A DNA stretch of 52,484 bases from an uncultured Collinsella sp. (GTDB lineage Bacteria; Actinomycetota; Coriobacteriia; Coriobacteriales; Coriobacteriaceae), in the NCBI GenBank assembly GCA_900544995.1, contig UQXC01000006.1:1-52484 (forward strand), given 5' to 3'. The translations under genes and the position numbers were made by a program. The notes beneath the pieces are model-generated. The model was not told the DNA's origin and searched no databases. It was given only the letters and a program-made list of their open reading frames with translations. Positions 16,657-23,941 of this stretch are shown in pieces. Within the stretch, counting starts at the first letter, position 1, and the number at the start of each line of letters is the position of its first letter.

Positions 16657-18560
16657 TAGCAGCCCTCCTCTCGCGCGACCGTCTTGGATTTAGCAATGTC
16701 CGCGACGTTAGAAGGACCGTCCGAGCGACCGATAAGCAGGTCCACCAACTCGTCGGCCAACGACTCAACCGTATAGAGCCCGCCGCGACGCAGCGGCACG
16801 CCCGCCTCCGTAAGCGCCAGCGCCATACGCTGGGCGGCGGGAACGCCCAAGCCGATCGACTTGAGCTCATCGGCATGCGCAAACACCTGCGCGGGGGTTC
16901 CCTCGGCAAACACCGCACCTTCGTTCATTACGACGATACGGTCGCAGCAATTGGCCAGGTCATCCATGCTGTGCGAAACCATGACAACGGTCAGGCCCTC
17001 GCGATGGAGTCGATCGATAAGCTCAAGGAAATCCCTGCGCGCAGCCGGATCGAGCCCCGCCATGGGCTCATCGAGCACCAGGACTTCAGGCTCCATGGCG
17101 AGTACGCCGGCGAATGCCACACGCCGTTGCTGACCGCCCGAAAGCTCAAAGGGACTCTTGTCGCCTATCGCGGCAAGGTCGAGGCCCACGCGTGAGAGCG
17201 ATGACTCGACACGACGGTCGACTTCATCTTGCGGCAAGCCAAGGTTATGCGGACCAAACGCCACGTCCTGCGCCACGGTTTCGGCAAACAGCTGACGCTC
17301 AGGATATTGAAACACCACGCCGACCTTGGCCTTAACCGCAGCGGCGTCTTTTTTGTTTGATAGGTCGAGCCCCAGCGCGCAAATGCTTCCCTCCTGCGGA
17401 CGGATCAGCCCGTTGAGATGCTGGACCAGCGTCGATTTACCCGAGCCGGTATGGCCTGCTAGCCCCAGGAACTCGCCGCGACGCACCGTCAGCGACACAT
17501 CACGTAGCGCCCAGGGGCTGCTTGGGTCGTTTCCCCAGAGAGCCTGTTTGCTCGATTTGCCCGCAGTGGCCGAGCGCTTATGCCAGCGGCGGCGCTCGCG
17601 CGGACTGAGCGAATAACTGTACGAAACATGGGATAGCTCTATGACGGGCTCTGGTACGTTATCTTCGTTGTCTACCGGAACAGTGCCGTCAGCGATTTCC
17701 AACTGGGATGCGGAAGACTGCCCCGCGGTGCCTGCCCCACTTCGCTCGGCATAAGCCTGCGCAATCTCGGCGACCATATCCGCCTCACGTACCTGCGCGC
17801 AAACGGGCACGCCCTCCGCACGAAGTACCATGCCCAAACGGCACGACTCTGGCATGTCAAGGTTGAGCTGAACGAGTTCATTCGCCCGCGTCAAGATTTC
17901 CTCGGGCTTACCGAGCATGGCAACTCGTCCCGTCTGAAACACGGCGACACGATCGGCCTCGGCAGCCTCTTCCATAAAGTGCGTAATCATCACGATGGTC
18001 ATGCCGCGATCGTGGAGTGCGCGGCACGCTTTCATAAGGCCCTTGCGTCCGCGCGGATCGAGCATCGAGGAAGCCTCGTCCAATATGAGCACGCGCGGTT
18101 CCATGGCGAGCACGCCGGCAAGCGCCACGCGCTGCTTTTGACCGCCCGAAAGCGCGTGGGTCTCATGGCGCTCAAAGCCCACCAGGCCCACGCCCTTCAG
18201 CGCCTCGCGCACGCGCTGCGCAATTTGCGCCGATGGCACGCCTAGGTTTTCGGGACCAAACGCAACGTCATCTTCGACAAGCGTTGCCACCAGCTGATCA
18301 TCGGGATTCTGGAATACTATGCCCGCGGTCGAACGAATGTCGTAGACCAGCTCGGGGTCGGACGCATCCATGCCGTTGATGCGTACCGTGCCCGCATCGG
18401 GCTGCAGCAGCGCATTCAGATGCTTGGCAAGCGTCGACTTACCCGACCCATTGCCACCAAGGATGCAGAAAAACTCCCCGTCCTCGATGTTCAGATCGAC
18501 ACCGTCGAGTGCCGACACGGCGCCGTCATAGCTAAAGGAAACACCCCGACACTCAATCAT
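16656..18560 (-). CDS. Fused ECF transporter ATPase (EcfA-EcfA')
   Basis: A 634-residue protein with two full ABC ATPase domains, which in most ECF systems are two genes. Domain 1: Walker A GGNGSGKST (35-43), signature LSGGQKQR near 140. Domain 2 (from about 348): Walker A GHTGSGKST near 370, signature LSGGQQRR near 473, with Walker B LVLDEPMAGLDP. A charged linker of about 70 residues (275-345) joins them, and both sites look competent. Start overlaps the ribU stop (ATGA) and its end overlaps ecfT. It powers riboflavin uptake here, but could also serve other S components encoded elsewhere. Confidence 0.92.
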   Translation of the reverse strand: MIECRGVSFSYDGAVSALDGVDLNIEDGEFFCILGGNGSGKSTLAKHLNALLQPDAGTVRINGMDASDPELVYDIRSTAGIVFQNPDDQLVATLVEDDVAFGPENLGVPSAQIAQRVREALKGVGLVGFERHETHALSGGQKQRVALAGVLAMEPRVLILDEASSMLDPRGRKGLMKACRALHDRGMTIVMITHFMEEAAEADRVAVFQTGRVAMLGKPEEILTRANELVQLNLDMPESCRLGMVLRAEGVPVCAQVREADMVAEIAQAYAERSGAGTAGQSSASQLEIADGTVPVDNEDNVPEPVIELSHVSYSYSLSPRERRRWHKRSATAGKSSKQALWGNDPSSPWALRDVSLTVRRGEFLGLAGHTGSGKSTLVQHLNGLIRPQEGSICALGLDLSNKKDAAAVKAKVGVVFQYPERQLFAETVAQDVAFGPHNLGLPQDEVDRRVESSLSRVGLDLAAIGDKSPFELSGGQQRRVAFAGVLAMEPEVLVLDEPMAGLDPAARRDFLELIDRLHREGLTVVMVSHSMDDLANCCDRIVVMNEGAVFAEGTPAQVFAHADELKSIGLGVPAAQRMALALTEAGVPLRRGGLYTVESLADELVDLLIGRSDGPSNVADIAKSKTVAREEGC

Positions 18561-19147
18561 GCGCGGCCTTTGACCTGGTCCTTTTTAGGCGTGATGAGGT
18601 TGGAGACCGCCTTATACACCGCAAGCGTCAATACCGAGTTAAGCACGGTCTTGATAAGGTTGAACGGCAACACGGCAGGAACCATGAGCGGGGCGATCAC
18701 ATCGACCGAGCCATACCAGAACCAAACGCCAATAGTAAGGTTTGCGACCATAGACAGCGCCGTAGCGGCAATGACGCCGAACACCAGGCCAATCACGGCA
18801 CCCTTATAGGTGTGCATCTTTTGGTAGACAATCGCCGCAGGCAGAATAAAGCCTAGCGTAGCAACCAAGTTCATAAGCGCACCAACCCAATCGCCCGTGG
18901 TAAGCGCATGGATAACGATCGCCATGGCGGCAACGGCAGTGCCGGCACCAGGGCCGTACGCAAACCCGCACACCATCGCCGGCACCAGCGACGGGTCGTA
19001 GGTCAAAAACGGCGCCGAAGGAAGGATGGGCAGCTGCACATACATAAAGAGCGCGCCCAGGGCACACATCAGCGCCATGGTTACGAGCTGTTTGGTGCTC
19101 CACCTATTCGTGTTCTCAAAATGGATATGCTGCGACTGTTCAGACAT
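18557..19147 (-). CDS. ribU: ECF transporter S component, riboflavin-specific (RibU type)
   Basis: A membrane S component of about 196 residues with five or six hydrophobic helices; it captures substrate outside and toggles with EcfT/EcfA. The FLTYDPSLVPAMVCGFAYGP segment resembles the FLKYDPSDIPAL signature of RibU. The assignment to riboflavin is confirmed by the FMN riboswitch directly upstream. The ATG at 19168 lies inside the conserved riboswitch 3' strand; the ATG at 19147, preceded by AGGTGA, is the likely start. The next two genes overlap by a few bases. Confidence 0.9.
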   Translation of the reverse strand: MSEQSQHIHFENTNRWSTKQLVTMALMCALGALFMYVQLPILPSAPFLTYDPSLVPAMVCGFAYGPGAGTAVAAMAIVIHALTTGDWVGALMNLVATLGFILPAAIVYQKMHTYKGAVIGLVFGVIAATALSMVANLTIGVWFWYGSVDVIAPLMVPAVLPFNLIKTVLNSVLTLAVYKAVSNLITPKKDQVKGRA

Positions 19148-19160
19148 AAGATCACCTGCC

Positions 19161-19340
19161 TCTTTCATCCGGACTCTAACCGTTGGTACTGGGATCTCAC
19201 CAGTTCAGCCGGCATGCGAACCAACGCACGCACGGGTCGCGGACTCATCGGCTCGGTCGCAGACGCCTCGCCTGCGCCACGGCACCCCTTTGGCACCGCC
19301 CAATTTACCGCCAGTGGGGAATTCCACCCCGCCCTGAAAC
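19161..19340 (-). ncRNA. FMN riboswitch (RFN element)
   Basis: Read on the minus strand, the RFN conserved blocks occur in order: AGGGCGGGGTGGAATTCCCC then ACTGGCGGTAA; later GAGCCGATGAGTCCGCGACC; then CTGAACTGGTGAGATCCCAG, GGTTAGAGTCCGGATGAAAG. It ends just before the AGGTGA ribosome site of ribU, so FMN binding probably blocks translation initiation; no separate terminator hairpin was noticed between. It controls at least ribU-ecfA-ecfT and, by spacing, both PPOX genes. Confidence 0.96.
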
Positions 19341-19350
19341 AGCAATTGCA

Positions 19351-19378
19351 AGTGTAGCACGAGAGGGTATTCGTGCAA
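19351..19378 (-). promoter_or_regulatory. Promoter of the riboflavin operon
   Basis: TTGCAC (-35), 16-base spacer and TACACT (-10) on the minus strand, placing transcription start at about 19344, four bases before the riboswitch. Confidence 0.55.
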
Positions 19379-19569
19379 GTATGCTGAGGCTAATTTATGG
19401 CGGGGGAACGCTCCAGAAATGCGACCGGGACAAGTTAACGCGACAACCGCGTTCTCCGTCCACGCCAAAGTAACGCGCCTTTCGCGGCAAAGCCGCGAAA
19501 CAGCGACCGGGACACGTATCCCCATCAGCCACGATCTCCGCCCACGCCGACCTCAAGGCCGTAAACGCA

Positions 19570-19716
19570 GGGGATCCGGGGGCGTGACGGGTTTTCTCTC
19601 CGGAACATTCCGCAGGACGCAAAGAGGCTCCGCAGCGCGAAGCGCGATGCGGAGCCTCTTTGCATGTCCGAGGACGTTCCGGAGAGAAGCCCCCGTCCCG
19701 CCCCGGATTCCCGGTG
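19570..19716. repeat. Long imperfect palindrome after groEL
   Basis: Nested arms: GGGATCCGGGGGCG-type outer ends, TTCTCTCCGGAAC (19594-19606)/GTTCCGGAGAGAA (19676-19688), a perfect 15-base GCAAAGAGGCTCCGC (19619-19633)/GCGGAGCCTCTTTGC (19649-19663) and a GCGC/GCGC tip. It lies 24 bases past the groEL stop, with no T-run. A smaller TTTCGCGGC/GCCGCGAAA hairpin is at 19480-19500. The remaining bases 19379-19569 hold no gene. Function is unknown. Confidence 0.75.
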
Positions 19717-19739
19717 GGAAATTCTAGACCTTGTCGGCC

Positions 19740-21377
19740 TTAGTACATACCGCCGCCCTGCTGACCAGCGGTAGCAGCAGCGATAGCGTCCTCAAGCTGA
19801 GTGTTCTTGGGGACATCGGAGACGGTAGCCTCGGTGATGAGGATCAGGCTGGCGACAGAAGCAGCGTTCTGCAGGGTGACGCGGCTGACCTTGACGGGGT
19901 CGAGGACGCCCATCTCGATCATGTCGCCCCACTCGCCGTTGGCAGAGTTGAGACCCTGGCCGGCGGGCAGCTCGGCAACCTTGTCGACCACGACAGCGCC
20001 CTCAAAGCCAGCGTTCTTGGCGATGGTAGCAACCGGAGCAGTCAGAGCCTTCTTGACGATGTCGACACCGATCTTCTCCTCGGGGTCATCGAGCTCAACG
20101 GCGTCGAGCGCAGGAGCAGCGTCCATGAAGGCGACGCCGCCGCCAGCGACAATGCCCTCCTCGACAGCAGCGCGGGTAGCCTGCAGGGCGTCCTCGACGC
20201 GATGCTTGATCTCCTTGAGCTCGGACTCGGTAGCAGCGCCGACCTTGATGACGGCAACGCCACCGGAGAGCTTGGCCAGGCGCTCCTGGAGCTTCTCGCG
20301 GTCGAAGTCAGAGGTGGTGTTCTCCATCTCGCCCTTGATCTGAGCGATACGAGCGTCGATGGCCTCCTTGGAGCCAGCGCCGCCGACGATGACGGTGTTG
20401 TCCTTGGAGATGGTGACGGACTTAGCGGTACCGAGCATATCGGCGGTGATGTCAGCGACCTTCACGCCCAGCTCGTCCAGGGCAGCCTGGCCACCGGTGA
20501 GGACGGCGATGTCCTCGAGGATGCGCTTGCGGCGATCGCCGTAGCCCGGGGCCTTGACGGCGCAGACGTTGAGGGCGCCACGGATCTTGTTGAGGACCAG
20601 GGTCGGCAGAGCCTCGCCGTCGATGTCCTCAGCGATGATGAGCAGGCCGCGGCCAGCGCGCTGGACAGCCTCGAGAACGGGCATGATGTCCTGAACGCTG
20701 GAGATCTTCTGGTCGGTGATGAGGATGTACGGATCCTTCATCACGGCCTCCATGCGGTCGTTGTCCGTGACGAAGTAAGCGGAGACATAGCCCTTGTCGA
20801 ACTGCATGCCCTCGACGGTGTCGATGGTGATATCGAACGTCTGGGAATCCTCGACGGTGATGACGCCGTCCTTGCCCACGACCTCCATGGCCTCGGCGAT
20901 CTTCTCGCCGACCTCGGGGTCACCGGCGGAGATGGTACCGACGGAAGCGATCTGCTCCTTGGTCTCGACCGGCTTGGCCTGCTTCTTCATCTCGGCGACG
21001 GCGGCGTTAACGGCCTTGTCGATGCCGCGACGGATGGCCAGCGGGTTGGCGCCGGCGGCGACGTTGCGCAGGCCGTCGTTGACGATAGCCTGAGCGAGCA
21101 GGGTTGCGGTGGTGGTGCCGTCACCCACGGTGTCGTTGGTCTTGGTGGCGACCTCCTTCACCAGCTGGGCACCCATGTTCTCGATGTTGTCCTCGAGCTC
21201 AATCTCCTTGGCGACGGAAACGCCGTCGTTGGTGATGGTCGGGGCACCGAACGTGCGCTGCAGAGCGACATAGCGGCCCTTGGGGCCCATGGTGACGGTA
21301 ACGGCGTCGGCCAGAGTGTTGACGCCCTTGGCGAGCTTAGCGCGGGCATCGGTATTGAACGTAATGTTCTTTGCCAT
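19740..21377 (-). CDS. groEL: Chaperonin GroEL (Hsp60)
   Basis: The 60-kDa chaperonin; two heptameric rings fold proteins in an ATP-driven cycle with GroES. The 545-residue product has the start KNITFNTDARAKLAKGV, the ATP-site motif GDGTTTATLLAQ near 86-97 and the C-terminal Gly-rich tail ending GQQGGGMY, shorter and less repetitive than the GGM tails of many homologues. GGAGG lies before the ATG. It is second in the groES-groEL operon, 96 bases after groES. A CIRCE repeat was looked for and not found. Confidence 0.98.
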   Translation of the reverse strand: MAKNITFNTDARAKLAKGVNTLADAVTVTMGPKGRYVALQRTFGAPTITNDGVSVAKEIELEDNIENMGAQLVKEVATKTNDTVGDGTTTATLLAQAIVNDGLRNVAAGANPLAIRRGIDKAVNAAVAEMKKQAKPVETKEQIASVGTISAGDPEVGEKIAEAMEVVGKDGVITVEDSQTFDITIDTVEGMQFDKGYVSAYFVTDNDRMEAVMKDPYILITDQKISSVQDIMPVLEAVQRAGRGLLIIAEDIDGEALPTLVLNKIRGALNVCAVKAPGYGDRRKRILEDIAVLTGGQAALDELGVKVADITADMLGTAKSVTISKDNTVIVGGAGSKEAIDARIAQIKGEMENTTSDFDREKLQERLAKLSGGVAVIKVGAATESELKEIKHRVEDALQATRAAVEEGIVAGGGVAFMDAAPALDAVELDDPEEKIGVDIVKKALTAPVATIAKNAGFEGAVVVDKVAELPAGQGLNSANGEWGDMIEMGVLDPVKVSRVTLQNAASVASLILITEATVSDVPKNTQLEDAIAAATAGQQGGGMY

Positions 21378-21473
21378 GGTAGGTAATCCTCCAAAAGAAA
21401 CGTGACTCGCGTCGCCGCTTCCGAGTCCTATGCGGCGGGCGCGTTCAAAGACGAATCAGAGATTCTGACGAGA

Positions 21474-21767
21474 CTAGGCCTCGACAACAGCGTAGATGTC
21501 GTCGGCGCGCATCAGCAGATACTTCTCGCCGTCGACCTTGACCTCGTTGCCACCGAACTTACCGTAGATGACAACGTCACCGACCTTGACGTCCATGGGG
21601 ATGCGCTCACCCTTGTCGTTGACCTTGCCGGCGCCCACGGCAACGATGGTGCCACGCTGCGGCTTCTCCTGAGCGTTACTGGCGATATACAGACCAGAAG
21701 CGGTCTTCTGCTCGGCCTCGTCGGGCTTGACCAGAACACGATCTGCAAGCGGCTTCAAAGACGACAT
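21474..21767 (-). CDS. groES: Co-chaperonin GroES (Hsp10)
   Basis: The heptameric lid of the GroEL folding chamber. The 97-residue protein has the family N-terminus LKPLADRVLVKPDEAEQKTA with the mobile loop TASGLYI and the C-terminal KYLLMRADDIYAVVE. A very strong AAAAAGGAGGAG precedes the ATG. A hairpin at 21790-21808 lies only about 15 bases before the ribosome site, so expression may be tuned at RNA or operator level. The gene is the first of the chaperonin operon. Confidence 0.98.
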   Translation of the reverse strand: MSSLKPLADRVLVKPDEAEQKTASGLYIASNAQEKPQRGTIVAVGAGKVNDKGERIPMDVKVGDVVIYGKFGGNEVKVDGEKYLLMRADDIYAVVEA

Positions 21768-21789
21768 GCTTGTCTCCTCCTTTTTGGGC

Positions 21790-21808
21790 CGCGTGGTTAT
21801 GCCACGCG
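21790..21808 (-). promoter_or_regulatory. Short hairpin or operator before groES
   Basis: CGCGTGG, five bases, CCACGCG, a perfect 7-base inverted repeat in the groES leader. It is not the CIRCE (TTAGCACTC) or HAIR (CTTGAGT) element. It could be an mRNA stem or a binding site for an unknown heat-shock repressor. Confidence 0.4.
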
Positions 21809-21904
21809 AATTAACCCTTTTTGTTTGCGTACGCGTTGAATGGTACCCACGAATGGCGGGTTATACAACACGGAGTCAAAAAATCTTATTTTTTGGCACT
21901 TAGA

Positions 21905-22103
21905 TTTTCTGAATGCCGGGGGATAACTTAGCAGTGGCTCCCGGGGCGGACCGGAGGGCATGAAGTTTACTGCTCTACAGTCCTGCGCAAGAAGGAAAGC
22001 ACATTAAGTGCTTTCCTTTGCGTGCGGAACTCGCGATAAACTTCATGCCCTCCGGTCCGCCCCGGGAGCTGGGGTAACTTATTCGGGCCCGGCATTCAGA
22101 AAA
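21905..22103. repeat. 199-bp nested palindrome between groES and amidohydrolase
   Basis: Three pairs of arms are perfect: 16 bases (21905-21920 with 22088-22103), 33 bases (21937-21969 with 22037-22069) and a central 11-base stem AAGGAAAGCAC/GTGCTTTCCTT (21992-22018). It lies 32 bases past the stop of the amidohydrolase (minus strand) and before the groES promoter region. No coding capacity is seen. It could be a termination or insulation structure or a MITE-like element. Confidence 0.8.
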
Positions 22104-22135
22104 GTCAGTGCAGCAAAATGGCGATGCGGATAGGG

Positions 22136-23785
22136 TTAGTGCTCGTAGATCAAGTTACCTGCCAGGTAGGTGGCCTGAACCTTGGTGGCTTGGAGGTCTT
22201 GGGGGTCGATGGTGAGTGGGTTTTGGTCCAGGACTACAAGGTCGGCATACTTGCCGGGCTCCAGGCTGCCGAGGTTTTGCTCGTCGCCCGCTGCGTACGC
22301 GCTGCCAAGCGTGTAGTTGCGCAGGGCCGTTGCCGCGTCGATACGCTCGCTCGGCAACCAGCCCCCCTCGGGCCAGTGGCTGCGGGGGTCCTGGCGCGTG
22401 ATAGCCGTGTAGAGCACATTCATGCTGGTAACGGGCGTGATGGGGCTATCGGTGCCGAAGGCTTGGCGAATGCCGCGCTGTTTATAGGTCGCAAACGGCC
22501 ACATGATGCGGCTGCGCTCCAGGCCCAGGTCGCGCTCCGGTCCACCCGGGTCGAGTGTAATGTGGCAGGGCTGGCTCGAAGCAACCACGTTGAGCTTGCG
22601 CAGGCGGTCGATGTCCTCGGGCAAGAGGTTCTCCAGATGCTCGAGCGTGTTATGACCGTGCTGGGGCAGGCCGTACAGTTCGGCGGCCTCCTCAAAGATA
22701 TCGAGCGCGGCATGGATGGCACCGTCGCCGATGACGTGAATACGCACAGTGTGACCGCGCTCCGCGGCCGCCAGAACCAGCTTACGCATGCGCTCGGCAG
22801 GAACTGTCAGACGGCCCTGGTCGCCCGGGAAGCGCGGGTTGGTATAGGGCTCGGTGAGATAGGCCGTGTGTTCGCTCGACACGCCGTCGAAGAACTGCTT
22901 AAAGCCTGGCGCCGAGAGCAGCGCGTTGTTCGCGTAGCGGGTCTGCAGCTCTTCCAAGCGCGACTGGTCATCCAGCAGCGTGGGGAACAGATGGGCTCGG
23001 ATGCCCAACTTGCCGGCTGCCTGCAGTTTGTCGTAGACGTCGTCGCGGATAAAATCGCAGCCCGGCATGGGCATGAGCGACATATCGCATATCGAGGTGA
23101 TGCCCTGCTCGGCCATACGCCTCATTTGATCGGAGTAAGCGCTTGCAATGCGATCCTCCCCCAGCCACTCAAGGCAGCGCGGTAGCAACTGCATGGCAGC
23201 CGCCTCGTGAGCAATGCCCGTGAGCTCGCCGTTTGCATCCTTGTCGTAGCTGCCGCCCGCTGGCGGCTCGCTGTCGCGTGTGACGCCGAGCGCCTCGAGT
23301 GCGCGGCTGTTGAGCCAAAGCGTGTGCCCGTCGCCCGAATACATAACGCAGGGACGATCGGGGAATGCCGCATCGAGCGACGCCTTGGTAGGATGCTCGG
23401 GCGGGTCCCAACGGTAGTCGCGCCAGCCCTGCGTCACAACCCAAGCGTCATCGGGCAGGTCCTGGGAAAACTCGAGCGCGTGCTGCACCAGCGCAGCCTC
23501 GGACGTGCCCATATCCATGAGCATGTACGGCGAGGAACCGACCGAGGTATGGAAGAAGTGCAGATGAGCGTCATGGAAACCTGGGCAGACAAACTGCTCG
23601 CCGTAGTCGATAACCGACGTAGCGGCAGGAGCGGCGGCGATCACGTCATCGGGCGCACCGACTGCGACGATACGGTCGCCTGCGACGGCAATCGCCAGCT
23701 CGCGGGCGGTATCGATGCCGTCTTGCGCGGTAAAGACGTTCTTGGAGCGGATAATCCGATCGATATGTTGCATGGGCATCCCCAT
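22136..23785 (-). CDS. Amidohydrolase family protein (YtcJ-like, metal-dependent)
   Basis: A predicted cytosolic TIM-barrel hydrolase of about 549 residues. It has the N-terminal beta-sandwich strand, the metal-binding CPGFHDAHLHFFH (HxH at 74-76), later histidines in RIHVIGDGAIH, and the late aspartate in FGTDSPIT, as in YtcJ-type exoenzymes. A longer frame continues 98 codons upstream but overlaps the divergent gene's promoter, so the ATG at 23785 is preferred; ATGs at 23779 and 23773 are alternatives since none has a strong ribosome site. Substrate unknown. It is divergent from the M20 hydrolase; both act on amide-type bonds, which might be a shared pathway. Confidence 0.82.
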   Translation of the reverse strand: MGMPMQHIDRIIRSKNVFTAQDGIDTARELAIAVAGDRIVAVGAPDDVIAAAPAATSVIDYGEQFVCPGFHDAHLHFFHTSVGSSPYMLMDMGTSEAALVQHALEFSQDLPDDAWVVTQGWRDYRWDPPEHPTKASLDAAFPDRPCVMYSGDGHTLWLNSRALEALGVTRDSEPPAGGSYDKDANGELTGIAHEAAAMQLLPRCLEWLGEDRIASAYSDQMRRMAEQGITSICDMSLMPMPGCDFIRDDVYDKLQAAGKLGIRAHLFPTLLDDQSRLEELQTRYANNALLSAPGFKQFFDGVSSEHTAYLTEPYTNPRFPGDQGRLTVPAERMRKLVLAAAERGHTVRIHVIGDGAIHAALDIFEEAAELYGLPQHGHNTLEHLENLLPEDIDRLRKLNVVASSQPCHITLDPGGPERDLGLERSRIMWPFATYKQRGIRQAFGTDSPITPVTSMNVLYTAITRQDPRSHWPEGGWLPSERIDAATALRNYTLGSAYAAGDEQNLGSLEPGKYADLVVLDQNPLTIDPQDLQATKVQATYLAGNLIYEH

Positions 23786-23860
23786 CTCTGGCAGGAAATT
23801 CAACACCCCCGAGTGTACTCCCCCGCCCTTGTAACAAAACCCCAAGCGGCAAACGGCAAC

Positions 23861-23890
23861 TTTACCAGCCCTAGCGGCAGGTGGCATACT
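23861..23890 (+). promoter_or_regulatory. Candidate promoter of the M20 hydrolase
   Basis: TTTACC, 18-base spacer, CATACT on the plus strand, 52 bases before the ATG. Motif match only. Confidence 0.35.
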
Positions 23891-23941
23891 GGAGAGAGCC
23901 TGTACGATTTTGCGATCAACCCAGCAAGGAGCAAATCGACC

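Noticed and set aside
19148..19168. ribU start at 19168
   Set aside because: That ATG is the conserved GGATGAAAG block of the FMN riboswitch. The next in-frame ATG has the ribosome site.
19731..21386. A 551-codon plus-strand frame over groEL
   Set aside because: Shadow of groEL; Leu/Gly/Asp-rich low-complexity translation with no family match and a clear GroEL on the other strand.
23207..23941. Long N-terminal extension of the M20 hydrolase frame
   Set aside because: It overlaps the divergent amidohydrolase gene completely, lacks a ribosome site, and the ATG at 23942 has AAGGAG and begins at the expected family start.
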